In this document: piece after piece, positions 1 through 8,291 of the stretch | Layout: the number at the start of each line of letters is the position of its first letter | Position numbering within the stretch: position 1 is the first letter of the stretch | NCBI RefSeq assembly: GCF_000023025.1 | Contig: NC_012997.1 | Span: forward strand, 3,593,125 to 3,657,124 | DNA: 64,000 bases | Direction of reading: 5' to 3' | From: Teredinibacter turnerae T7901 | GTDB lineage: Bacteria; Pseudomonadota; Gammaproteobacteria; Pseudomonadales; Cellvibrionaceae | The notes under the pieces: model-generated | Databases searched by the model: none | Seen by the model: the letters and a program-made list of their open reading frames with translations, nothing else | Told to the model about the DNA's origin: nothing | Translations under genes and position numbers: made by a program

Positions 1-2
1 TG

Positions 3-236
3 GCGTTACCGACCTTGCAAAAAGTATTTACCTCTTCCGCCTATTACCATGGTAAAACAGTCAAAATGTCGCGCGCGCGCATGCTGTTAATTACCCAGGT
101 TATTGCGTCCTCAGCCAGCAGTAATACGGCGCAACGTGTGATTTTCAAAATGCTGGGAATGGGTTTACCGTTCGCGCCGATCTCTGGTGTCGAGCACACC
201 CGAGCAATGCATAAAATGCAATCAACCATGCACTAA
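3..236 (+). CDS. C-terminal part of an unidentified protein (5' truncated by window edge)
   Basis: An open frame runs from the window edge to a TAA at 234-236 and gives about 77 residues. The visible part is basic with two moderately hydrophobic stretches and no motif I recognise. A TTG at 15 could act as an internal start, but the frame is open to the edge, so this is more likely the tail of a longer gene. It lies on the same strand as hpnG and about 40 bases before it, so it may belong to the same hopanoid/isoprenoid operon. Its identity cannot be settled from this fragment. Confidence 0.45.
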   Translation, partial: ALPTLQKVFTSSAYYHGKTVKMSRARMLLITQVIASSASSNTAQRVIFKMLGMGLPFAPISGVEHTRAMHKMQSTMH

Positions 237-277
237 CAAACGCTACATGCACAGACCACCAGGTGCCGATATTTTTT

Positions 278-934
278 GTGAACTTTGGAATTATTACGGC
301 CCTGGCCACTGAGTATTCATGCTTGCCTTCAAGCTTGCGCGACCGAGCCATTTGCTGCGGCGTAGGTGCTCGCAATGCTACCAACGCGGCTGAGTCCCTT
401 ATCGCGGGAGGGGCAGATGCCTTGCTGAGTTTTGGGATATCCGGTGCGCTCGACACATCACTGTGCAGCGGGCAAGCGCTGAGCATTGTTCAGGTTATCC
501 AGATTCCCGATAACATAACCTACAGCTGCAATAGCCTGACGAGCAACTATCCAACCGCGACCCAGCTTTGCGTAAACACCCCCGTTATTCACGCGGCAGA
601 CAAACTGGCGCTGGGAGCTAACTGGAGCGCTCATGCTGTCGATATGGAATCGTCTGCTGTTGCCGCGGTAGCGCAACATGCGCAGAAACCCTTTTTCTGT
701 ATGCGGGTCATTTGTGATCAAGCTGAGGATAACCTACCGGCTGAACTCGTGTGGCTCATGGGTGAAAATTCAAGGGTTAATCCGTTCGCCTTACTCGCGA
801 GCGTGGTAAGACGTCCCACCCTGCTGACTGACCTTTTTATGCTCAACCGAAAATACCGAATAGCGCTACGCAGCTTAGCTGCAGTGGGTGCAGAATTACC
901 GAAAATGATTGCGGAGCATGTGCATCAACAATGA
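278..934 (+). CDS. hpnG: Hopanoid-associated phosphorylase (HpnG-like)
   Basis: A 218-residue nucleoside-phosphorylase/nucleosidase-fold protein. HpnG removes adenine from adenosylhopane to give phosphoribosylhopane in bacteriohopanetriol synthesis. The family signs visible are the N-terminal GIITAL strand, a GISGAL turn near residues 53-58 and the nucleoside-binding VDMES motif near residues 121-125. I chose GTG 278, which gives the N terminus MNFGIITALATE expected for the family; an in-frame GTG at 263 would add five residues. No good Shine-Dalgarno is seen for either start. The stop overlaps hpnA by four bases, indicating translational coupling. A squalene-hopene cyclase is not in the window, so a hopanoid role is inferred from the family and from hpnA and hpnH nearby. 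Confidence 0.8.
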   Translation: MNFGIITALATEYSCLPSSLRDRAICCGVGARNATNAAESLIAGGADALLSFGISGALDTSLCSGQALSIVQVIQIPDNITYSCNSLTSNYPTATQLCVNTPVIHAADKLALGANWSAHAVDMESSAVAAVAQHAQKPFFCMRVICDQAEDNLPAELVWLMGENSRVNPFALLASVVRRPTLLTDLFMLNRKYRIALRSLAAVGAELPKMIAEHVHQQ

Positions 935-1956
935 TTAACAAAGCGCTTGTTACTGGCGCCAGTGGATTTCTCGGTAATGCCGTCGCCCGCGCGCTACTGC
1001 AACAAGGCACAGCGGTGCGCGTGCTTTGCCGACACGCCGACAACCCCAATCTCGAAGGATTGGCGACAGAGCAGGTGATTGGCGACCTCACCAAACCGTC
1101 TACCCTGGCGCACGCCGCCACTGGCTGCGACGTGCTGTTTCACGTCGCAGCCGACTATCGCTTGTGGGTGCGCGACCCTGCAGCCATGTACGCCGCCAAC
1201 GTCGACGGTTCTTTGGCGCTGATGCGCGCGGCACTTGCCTGTGGTGTGGAACGCGTGGTGTACACCTCCAGCGTCGCCACACTTAAAGCCTCCGCACAGG
1301 GCCAAATCCACAATGAAAGCCATCGCGGCGAACTCGGCGACATGGTGGGCCACTACAAGCGCTCCAAGTTTCTCGCCCAACAAGCGATAGAAAATCTCTG
1401 CGCAGAGGGCGCGCCGATTGTTCTGGTGAGCCCGAGCGCACCTGTCGGACCAAGAGACATCAAACCAACGCCCACCGGCAAAATACTGGTCGACTCTGCT
1501 AATGGTAAAATGCCCGCCTATTTGGACACTGGGCTCAATATCGCCCATGTAGACGATGTTGCGCAGGGTCATCTCCTGGCCTATGAACACGGCAACACTG
1601 GCGAAAATTACATTCTTGCTGGCGAAAATTTGTTGCTGAGAGACATTCTGGCGATAATCGCGAAGCTCACCGGGCGCAGGGCTCCACGGGTCGAATTGTC
1701 GCCAAACTGGATCAAACCGCTGGCGGTCGTCAACGAAGCAATCGCCCGAATAAGCGGGCAACCACCGATGATTCCGCTGGACGGTGTGCGCATGGCTGAA
1801 AAAAAAATGTTCTTCAGCCATACCAAAGCACAGGCACAACTGGGGTATCATCCCCGCCCTGCAATTGAGGCCATAGCCGATGCCTTGGTCTGGTTTCATC
1901 AGCAAGGCTACATCCGCAGGGCACCACTTGACCCCGCGGTTTTCTCAAGCCCCTGA
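931..1956 (+). CDS. hpnA: Hopanoid-associated sugar epimerase (HpnA-like extended SDR)
   Basis: A 341-residue extended short-chain dehydrogenase with an N-terminal Rossmann motif TGASGFLG (residues 8-15) that binds NAD(P), and an active-site YKRSK (residues 142-146) preceded by the catalytic serine of YTSSVA near residue 113. HpnA proteins are dihydroflavonol-reductase/epimerase-like enzymes found in hopanoid clusters; their exact substrate is not well defined, so a sugar or side-chain modification role is inferred. The ATG overlaps the hpnG stop by four bases. About 85 bases follow before mvaD, and I see no terminator there, so it probably shares a transcript with the mevalonate genes. Confidence 0.82.
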   Translation: MINKALVTGASGFLGNAVARALLQQGTAVRVLCRHADNPNLEGLATEQVIGDLTKPSTLAHAATGCDVLFHVAADYRLWVRDPAAMYAANVDGSLALMRAALACGVERVVYTSSVATLKASAQGQIHNESHRGELGDMVGHYKRSKFLAQQAIENLCAEGAPIVLVSPSAPVGPRDIKPTPTGKILVDSANGKMPAYLDTGLNIAHVDDVAQGHLLAYEHGNTGENYILAGENLLLRDILAIIAKLTGRRAPRVELSPNWIKPLAVVNEAIARISGQPPMIPLDGVRMAEKKMFFSHTKAQAQLGYHPRPAIEAIADALVWFHQQGYIRRAPLDPAVFSSP

Positions 1957-2041
1957 GATCAGCACCAACGCTCTGCACTTAGACAAGCTCAACAGTGCCA
2001 AAAGTAAAAGCAACTGCGTAAACCAGAACGCCGGATAAACA

Positions 2042-3049
2042 GTGACAGACAACGCCATACGACAAGCCACAGCGATTGCTCACCCCAACATCGCGCTTAT
2101 TAAATACTGGGGCAAAGCGGAGAACACCACAGCGAACGAGCCTGCGGTAAGTTCACTCTCAATCACGCTGGATGAGCTGGCAACCCGCACCACCCTTACA
2201 TTCGATACCGCCTACAAAACCGACCGCCTTACCTTGAACGGCAAGCCCGACACCGCCAAGTTGCCACGCATCTCTTCCGCTCTGAGCGTGATGCGGCAGT
2301 TAGCAGGTATCACAACGCCTTGCCATATTGACACCAGCAACAATTTTCCTACTGGCGCGGGCCTGGCCTCGTCTGCCAGTGGTTTTGCGGCGCTGGTGGT
2401 TGCCGCCAACCAGGCATTGGATTTGAATCTCTCGCTGCAACAGCAAAGTAAACTCGCCCGCGCCATGTCTGGTTCCGCGGCACGCTCTTTATTCGGCGGC
2501 TTCGCCAAAATCTATCTTCCCCATGCGCAGCTGGAACCAGCGCCGTTCGGTGCTAACTACGCAGAGCCCGTCGCACCGGCGGATCACTGGCCGCTCGAAG
2601 TCTGTGTGGGAGTCGTCTCTGAAGAAGAAAAAGCCATTGGCTCCACCGCCGGGATGGAAAACTCCCGCAATACCAGCCCCTATTATTCAGCGTGGATCGC
2701 AGGTAACGATGCCGATGTGATAAACGCAGAGGCCCTGGTGAAGGCGCGGGATTTTGACAAGCTGGCCGAACTCAGTGAATTCAGCTGCCTCAAAATGCAC
2801 GCGCTTGCGCTTGCCTCCCGCCCTGCACTGCTGTACTGGAGTGGCGCCACCATGGATGCGATGCGCGCGATCCAGCGCTGGCGCGCGGAAGGCACCCCCG
2901 TGTTTTTTACGGTTGATGCCGGCCCGCAAATCAAGGCAATCTGTGCGCCCGGCTATGGCGAGCTTGTCGCTCAACGCCTGAGCGAACTTGCCGGTATCAA
3001 ACGGGTCATCCGCTGCAAGCTCGGTCAAGGGGCAAGGCTGCTGGACTGA
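2042..3049 (+). CDS. mvaD: Diphosphomevalonate decarboxylase
   Basis: A 335-residue GHMP-superfamily enzyme that converts mevalonate 5-diphosphate to isopentenyl diphosphate with ATP and loss of CO2, the last step of the classical mevalonate pathway. The decarboxylase signature PNIALIKYWGK lies at residues 15-25 and the GHMP phosphate-binding loop PTGAGLASSASG at 103-114. The GTG start at 2042 places the signature at the usual distance from the N terminus. The last base of its stop is the first base of the next gene, a phosphomevalonate kinase, so the two are tightly coupled. Cytosolic; length is normal for the family. Confidence 0.93.
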   Translation: MTDNAIRQATAIAHPNIALIKYWGKAENTTANEPAVSSLSITLDELATRTTLTFDTAYKTDRLTLNGKPDTAKLPRISSALSVMRQLAGITTPCHIDTSNNFPTGAGLASSASGFAALVVAANQALDLNLSLQQQSKLARAMSGSAARSLFGGFAKIYLPHAQLEPAPFGANYAEPVAPADHWPLEVCVGVVSEEEKAIGSTAGMENSRNTSPYYSAWIAGNDADVINAEALVKARDFDKLAELSEFSCLKMHALALASRPALLYWSGATMDAMRAIQRWRAEGTPVFFTVDAGPQIKAICAPGYGELVAQRLSELAGIKRVIRCKLGQGARLLD

Positions 3050-4089
3050 TGACAAAGACCTTACACGCGTCGGCGCCAGGGAAAGTGATTCTGTGCGGTG
3101 AATACGCCGTACTTCAAGGAGCGCCCGCTCTTGTCGCAGGCGTTGACAGACGTATTAACTTACAACTAAAGCCGCAGGCGAGCAGTAAAGCAGAAATTAA
3201 CGTGTTGTGCCCGGGCTTCCTCGACGGGGCCTGTCAGCTGCACTGGCAAGCTACCGAGTTAGTCAGCACAGAGCCCGCTCTGGCGCTGCTGATAAAATTG
3301 TGTAATGCCTTACTGGCAGAGATCCCAAGTGCTCTAGATCTCCTGCGCAGCCATAGCTGGGCGCTGGAAATAGACAGCCGCGCGTTGTTCGACAAACAGC
3401 ATAAGCTCGGGCTAGGTTCCAGCGGTGCGCTAGCAACTGCGCTGGCGGGTGCACTTTGGACGCTGTCTGGCGATGTTCTATCTCGCGAGCAAGCCTGGCC
3501 GATAATTCACAGAGCCCACAGTGCCGCTCAGGGCAAGCAAGGCAGCGGCGCAGACGTTGCTGCCAGTCTATGCGGCGGCACTCACGTATTTAGCAATCAG
3601 CAGCTGCACTGCGCCTTGGAACCACTTCGCTTGCCCCAAGGAACGCATCTGGCCTTTATTTGGAGCGGTACCAGCGCGTCCACCCCAAAATACCTACAAT
3701 CGCTGAGTCAATGGCGCGAGCACCACCCTGCGAGATTTGCACAGCACATGGGCCAGCTGGAAGCGCAATCCAGAGCGATTGTAACGGCCGGCACTGCAAA
3801 CGAAATGGTTGCAAATTTTCGCCAATTTACCGATGCACTGCACGAATTTGATGGCGACAGCCAGCTTGGTATATTCGCCAATGGCCACGAGCAGCTCTAT
3901 ATAACTGGCCGCAAATACCGCCACCTGGCATACAAACCCTGCGGGGCGGGTGGCGGGGATCTGGGCCTCGCGGTGGCTAGCGACAAATCTGAATTTACAG
4001 AATTCCTGGCCCAGCTCGATGAGCATGGCGTACGGGCCCTGCCACTGGCCATCGACTATTTAGGTTTAGCGACAGAACAACATGAGTAA
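3049..4089 (+). CDS. mvaK2: Phosphomevalonate kinase (GHMP family)
   Basis: A 346-residue GHMP kinase. It begins with the APGKVILCGEYAVLQG motif typical of mevalonate-type kinases and carries the ATP loop GLGSSGA at residues 121-127. GKQGSGADV near 162-170 matches the phosphomevalonate kinase motif with its substrate/metal-binding aspartate, and GAGGGDLG near the C terminus is the third GHMP motif. It would phosphorylate mevalonate 5-phosphate. The assignment as phosphomevalonate rather than mevalonate kinase rests on the GSGADVA motif and on the presence of a separate mevalonate kinase at 5377-6333. It overlaps HMG-CoA reductase by eight bases. Confidence 0.85.
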   Translation: MTKTLHASAPGKVILCGEYAVLQGAPALVAGVDRRINLQLKPQASSKAEINVLCPGFLDGACQLHWQATELVSTEPALALLIKLCNALLAEIPSALDLLRSHSWALEIDSRALFDKQHKLGLGSSGALATALAGALWTLSGDVLSREQAWPIIHRAHSAAQGKQGSGADVAASLCGGTHVFSNQQLHCALEPLRLPQGTHLAFIWSGTSASTPKYLQSLSQWREHHPARFAQHMGQLEAQSRAIVTAGTANEMVANFRQFTDALHEFDGDSQLGIFANGHEQLYITGRKYRHLAYKPCGAGGGDLGLAVASDKSEFTEFLAQLDEHGVRALPLAIDYLGLATEQHE

Positions 4090-5380
4090 CCGCAAAACGC
4101 TCCACAGAAAATTCCGTAAACTCAGCGTGCAAGAGCGATTGCAGGCGCTGTTCGATGCCGGGTATTTCGACCACGAAACACACCAGTTCTGGCAAGACGG
4201 TGGCACCGTGTTGCAGGAAAACGCGGCAGACCGGATGATCGAAAATGTGGTGGGCCGGTTCGCCTTCCCGCAGGGGATCGCCGTGAACTTCCCGCTCAAC
4301 GGCCAGATTTATCAGGTCCCTCTGGTTGTTGAAGAACCTTCCGTAGTAGCAGCGTTATCTTTTGCCGCACTCCTGGCTGAAAAAAATGGCGGCTTTAAAG
4401 CCGCCGCCAGCTCACCGATTCTGATCGGGCAGGTGCAGCTCACCGGGCTTGACGACCCTCTTGCCGCCGAGCAAAAGCTGCGCGCGGCACAAGAGTCCAT
4501 CGCCAGGGCGGCTCAGCAGGCGATGCCCAATATGGTGGCCCGGGGCGGCGGCCTGCGGGATATCAGTTTCCACCACCATGATGGTGAGCACAGCGGCCGC
4601 GCGATGCTGGTAGTCCACCTGCACATCGATACCCAGGACGCTATGGGTGCGAACATGGTGAATTCTGTTTGTGAAGCCGTCGCGCCGCTGTTGGAGACTA
4701 TTTGTGGCGGTGAAGCGGTGCTTAAAATTCTATCGAATCTCGCGGACGAAGCTCTGGCACGGGCAGAGGTTACGCTGCCCTGCAGCCAGTTGGCGGCACC
4801 GGGCTGGAGTGGCGAACAAGTACGCGACCGTATTATTCTTGCCAGCGACCTGGCACTGGCGGACCCCTACCGGGCAACAACCCACAATAAAGGCATTATG
4901 AACGGCGTAGACGCTTTGGCATTGGCCACGGGCAACGACTGGCGCAGCATCGAAGCCGCGGCTCACGCTTATGCAGCGCGCGACGGACAGTATCGCGCCC
5001 TGAGCCACTGGACCAAAACCGAAAACGGCGATTTACACGGCGAGCTCACCATGCCAATCAAAGTGGGCACCGTTGGCGGCTCGCTGCAAACGAATCCTGC
5101 GGTGCTGGCTAACCTCAAGTTACTCGGTATTTCCCGCGCGCAAGAATTGGCCTCACTGATGGCTGCCGTGGGCTTGGCGCAAAACTTTGCCGCGCTGCGC
5201 GCACTGGCGAGCAATGGTATTCAGCAGGGGCACATGACGCTGCACGCGCGCAGCGTCGCACTTGCCGCAAACGCACCCAGTGAAATTTTCGACGAAGTGG
5301 TTAAACAGTTGGTTGCCAGCGGCGAAATAAAAATCGAAACGGCGCAACAGATTATTCAGCAAATACAGACCGGTTCATGA
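4082..5380 (+). CDS. mvaA: Hydroxymethylglutaryl-CoA reductase, class II type
   Basis: A 432-residue soluble HMG-CoA reductase with no membrane anchor. Visible signs are ENVVGRFAFPQGIAVNF (54-70), the catalytic-glutamate segment VVEEPSVVAA (82-91), the cofactor motif DAMGANMVN (186-194), HNKGIMNG in the middle and the catalytic histidine in QGHMTLHAR near the C terminus. This set and the length match the bacterial class II enzymes. In this setting it would run in the reductive, biosynthetic direction to give mevalonate. It starts inside the end of the phosphomevalonate kinase gene, and its stop overlaps the mevalonate kinase start by four bases, so three pathway genes are translationally coupled. 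Confidence 0.93.
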   Translation: MSNRKTLHRKFRKLSVQERLQALFDAGYFDHETHQFWQDGGTVLQENAADRMIENVVGRFAFPQGIAVNFPLNGQIYQVPLVVEEPSVVAALSFAALLAEKNGGFKAAASSPILIGQVQLTGLDDPLAAEQKLRAAQESIARAAQQAMPNMVARGGGLRDISFHHHDGEHSGRAMLVVHLHIDTQDAMGANMVNSVCEAVAPLLETICGGEAVLKILSNLADEALARAEVTLPCSQLAAPGWSGEQVRDRIILASDLALADPYRATTHNKGIMNGVDALALATGNDWRSIEAAAHAYAARDGQYRALSHWTKTENGDLHGELTMPIKVGTVGGSLQTNPAVLANLKLLGISRAQELASLMAAVGLAQNFAALRALASNGIQQGHMTLHARSVALAANAPSEIFDEVVKQLVASGEIKIETAQQIIQQIQTGS

Positions 5381-6333
5381 GCGACAACAACGCACTCACC
5401 CGTTGGCACAGTGCCTGCGGCAAAGTTATTCTTTTTGGCGAGCACGCCGTCGTCTACGGTGTGCCGGCAATTGCGGGCGGCATTCAGCAGGCTATGCGTG
5501 CACGAATCATACAAAGCGCACCGAACGAAATCCGGGTGAGTATCCCCAAATGGTCGGTCGACGTCTGCCAGGGAGAGCATCGCCCCGGCACAGAATTGTT
5601 CGAGGCTTACCTGGCATTTTTACTGGACAAATTTCAGCTTGCCAGTAGGGGCTTTTGCCTGGAGCTAGATCCCACCATCACGCACGCCAGCGGCCTCGGC
5701 GCCTCTGCCGCCGTCGCAGTAGCCTCTATTCGCGCGTTGGCAGACTATGCGAAACGGCCCCTCAGTGACGAGGACATCAACACGCTGGCGTTTGGCTGCG
5801 AAAAAATCGCCCACGGCTCGCCGTCTGGCCTGGATAACACTCTCGCCACATATGGCGGGATACAGCTTTACCAACGTAATGGCGAACAGGCCCAGTGTTC
5901 AGCACTTCAGTTAGCTAAGCCGTTTCGGCTCCTGGTGGCGCTCTCCGGCAAGCAGGGGTTTACCGCAGCGACCGTAGAACGGGTGGCGAAGGCTCGCGCA
6001 GCAGAGCCACAAAAATATGACGCTATATTTGACTCCATCGGCAACATTACTGCGCGGGCCAGCAACGCCCTGCAACACGGTGAGCTCGCTGAAGTTGCCG
6101 AGCTGATGACCGAGAATCAACTGCAATTGCGAGCACTCGGCGTCTCCTGTGATGAAATCGAACACGTCATTTCTCTCGCAATGTCGCAAGGCGCGCTGGG
6201 AGCAAAATTGACCGGCAGCGGAGACGGTGGCGCAGTTATAATTGCCCCAGGCGCGTCGGAAGAAAAAGTGTTGGCGGCGTTACGGAACGCTGGCGTCCAG
6301 TGCTTTACCATAACACTGGGTGTTCGGCCGTGA
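5377..6333 (+). CDS. mvaK1: Mevalonate kinase
   Basis: A 318-residue GHMP kinase that phosphorylates mevalonate to mevalonate 5-phosphate. The N-terminal CGKVILFGEHAVVYGVPA segment (residues 14-31) is diagnostic for mevalonate kinase, followed by the ATP-binding loop SGLGASAAV (105-113), the catalytic HGSPSGLDN segment and a C-terminal KLTGSGDGG loop. It follows HMG-CoA reductase with an ATGA overlap and is followed by 82 bases before idi. With the neighbouring genes it completes the conversion of HMG-CoA to IPP. Confidence 0.92.
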   Translation: MSDNNALTRWHSACGKVILFGEHAVVYGVPAIAGGIQQAMRARIIQSAPNEIRVSIPKWSVDVCQGEHRPGTELFEAYLAFLLDKFQLASRGFCLELDPTITHASGLGASAAVAVASIRALADYAKRPLSDEDINTLAFGCEKIAHGSPSGLDNTLATYGGIQLYQRNGEQAQCSALQLAKPFRLLVALSGKQGFTAATVERVAKARAAEPQKYDAIFDSIGNITARASNALQHGELAEVAELMTENQLQLRALGVSCDEIEHVISLAMSQGALGAKLTGSGDGGAVIIAPGASEEKVLAALRNAGVQCFTITLGVRP

Positions 6334-6415
6334 TTAACAACGCCGGATACACACCTATGCGCATCATGCCAAGCGTCGATGCCAGCAAATACTAAGAACC
6401 GTTAGGAGATTTGAT

Positions 6416-7006
6416 TTGGAGGAGTTAGCACACGACCCACATGCGGTAGTTTCCTCAGACGAAGACCTGCTCATTCTAGTGAACGAGGATGATGAAGAAC
6501 TTGGCGCTGCCGACAAGGCGTCCTGCCACGACAACAATGGCGTTCTTCACCGGGCATTTTCGATCTTAATTTTTAACTCCAATGGCGACCTGCTGTTGCA
6601 AAAGCGTTCCTCAGAAAAACGCCTTTGGGGCGACTTCTGGTCAAATAGCTGTTGCAGCCATCCCCGAAAGGGCGAGACGATGGAGTACGCCAGCCACCGC
6701 CGTTTATGGGAAGAACTGGGCCTGCGCGCCGAACTCACCTTTCTTTACAAATTCAAATACCAGGCAACCTTCGGGGATGCAGGCGCGGAGCACGAACTCT
6801 GCTGGGTGTATATCGGCGTGAGCGACGACACCCCTTCGACAAATGCCCATGAAATCAGCGAGTGGCGCTACGTCAGCAAAGCGTCTCTGGATCATGAATT
6901 GGAGACCCAACCGCAGAATTTCACTCCCTGGTTCAAACTTGAATGGGAAGAAATCCATCGGTCTCACGGTGTCACACTTAGCGAGGTGTTAACCGCCAAG
7001 CGCTAA
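6416..7006 (+). CDS. idi: Isopentenyl-diphosphate delta-isomerase, type I (Nudix)
   Basis: A 196-residue type I IPP isomerase that interconverts IPP and DMAPP. It shows the Nudix fold with NSCCSHPRKGE around residues 78-87 (catalytic cysteine), the Nudix helix RRLWEELGL near 95-103, and the AEHELCWVY segment near 124-132 that carries the metal-binding/catalytic glutamates. The start is TTG 6416, preceded by AGGAG at 6404-6408 with good spacing. A separate isomerase is needed in an organism that makes only IPP by the mevalonate route, so its place in this operon is coherent. Confidence 0.9.
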   Translation: MEELAHDPHAVVSSDEDLLILVNEDDEELGAADKASCHDNNGVLHRAFSILIFNSNGDLLLQKRSSEKRLWGDFWSNSCCSHPRKGETMEYASHRRLWEELGLRAELTFLYKFKYQATFGDAGAEHELCWVYIGVSDDTPSTNAHEISEWRYVSKASLDHELETQPQNFTPWFKLEWEEIHRSHGVTLSEVLTAKR

Positions 7007-7082
7007 ATTGTCCACGCGGGCCGCCAGGCGATGCATCGCCAGCCCAGCACATACCAAGGATTACCACGTTTAGAGGTGAAGT

Positions 7083-8201
7083 ATGGGTGTACCGCTTAAA
7101 CAGCAAGTCAAAGTTGGCAGTTATTTGGTTCGGCAAAAGCTTATCGGGCGCAAGCGCTACCCGCTGGTACTTATGCTGGAGCCCTTGTTCCAATGCAATC
7201 TTGAGTGCGCAGGTTGCGGCAAAATTGCCTACCCGGAAGATATTCTACGGCGGCGGATGTCCGTCGCTGATGCTCTTGCCGCGGTGGATGCAGCGGGTGC
7301 ACCCATCGTTTCTATTCCCGGCGGAGAACCGTTAATACACCGAGAGATGCCAGAACTGATCGCCGGCATAGTCGCGAGAAAAAAATACGTCTATCTCTGC
7401 ACAAACGCGCTTCTACTCGAAAAACACATCGACAAATATACCCCTTCCCCGTATCTCACCTTTTCGATACACCTGGATGGGCTCCAGCAGCGGCACGATG
7501 AGTCCGTATGTCGTGAAGGCGTATTCGAGGTGGCTACACGGGCGATTAAATTGCTGCATGCCCGCGGGTTCCGCGTATCTATCAACTGCACTCTGTTCAA
7601 CGGTGAAAACCCCGGCGAAGTGGCCGATTTTTTTGACTACGCCATGAATGAACTGCAGGTTGAGGGTATCACCCTGTCGCCGGGGTACAGCTATGAGCTG
7701 GCCCCAAGGCAGGATGTCTTTTTGAGCCGGTCGCGTTCCAAGCAGCTGTTCCGCGATATATTTTCCCTTGGCCGGCAGCGTAAATCCCGTTGGAAATTCA
7801 ACCAATCGCTCAATTTCCTGGATTTTCTGGCCGGAAACCAATCCTACCAGTGCTCTCCGTGGAGCAATGTGACGTACAATGTGTTCGGTTGGCAAAAACC
7901 TTGCTACTTGTTGAGTGATGAAGGCTATGCCGCGAGTTTTTCCGAACTTATGGACACCACCCCATGGGAGAACTACGGCGTGGGCGTCAATGCAAAATGC
8001 AACAACTGCATGGCGCATTGCGGCTACGAAGGCACTGCGGTAGACGACACTCTGGCGCGGCCTTTAGCGGCACTTAAGGTTTTATGGAAAGGCATAAAAC
8101 TGGAAGGGTCAATGGCGCCTGAGCCTGATATTATTAGCCCCTTGGCCATCGAAAATGGCCCCAAACGGGATAACAACAAGATACCGGTAACCGAAGTATG
8201 A
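7083..8201 (+). CDS. hpnH: Hopanoid biosynthesis radical SAM protein HpnH
   Basis: A 372-residue radical S-adenosylmethionine enzyme. HpnH adds the 5'-deoxyadenosyl group to diploptene to make adenosylhopane, the first step of C35 hopanoid formation. The 4Fe-4S cluster cysteines are C38, C42 and C45 in the CNLECAGCGK motif, which has the CxxxCxxC spacing. SIPGGEPLIH further on binds SAM, and a C-terminal cysteine-bearing CNNCMAHCGYEG segment is typical of the HpnH subgroup. A GAGGTGA ribosome site precedes ATG 7083. With hpnG (next step) and hpnA in the same operon, the hopanoid side-chain assignment is well supported by family knowledge. Confidence 0.9.
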   Translation: MGVPLKQQVKVGSYLVRQKLIGRKRYPLVLMLEPLFQCNLECAGCGKIAYPEDILRRRMSVADALAAVDAAGAPIVSIPGGEPLIHREMPELIAGIVARKKYVYLCTNALLLEKHIDKYTPSPYLTFSIHLDGLQQRHDESVCREGVFEVATRAIKLLHARGFRVSINCTLFNGENPGEVADFFDYAMNELQVEGITLSPGYSYELAPRQDVFLSRSRSKQLFRDIFSLGRQRKSRWKFNQSLNFLDFLAGNQSYQCSPWSNVTYNVFGWQKPCYLLSDEGYAASFSELMDTTPWENYGVGVNAKCNNCMAHCGYEGTAVDDTLARPLAALKVLWKGIKLEGSMAPEPDIISPLAIENGPKRDNNKIPVTEV

Positions 8202-8291
8202 CAGTAAGTATCGCTCCAGTGAGTGAACATGAGCTGGAGCGAAAACATTCGCAAGGCCGCGTTGTACCTAGAGCACAATATGGAGAACACG

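Noticed and set aside
994-1905. 303-codon open frame on the minus strand
   Set aside because: It lies opposite hpnA, which has clear family motifs; the antisense protein is rich in His, Arg and Gly with no recognisable domain.
7026-7039. Palindrome GGCGATGCATCGCC between idi and hpnH as terminator
   Set aside because: No T-run follows and the operon appears to continue, so it is at most a minor structure.
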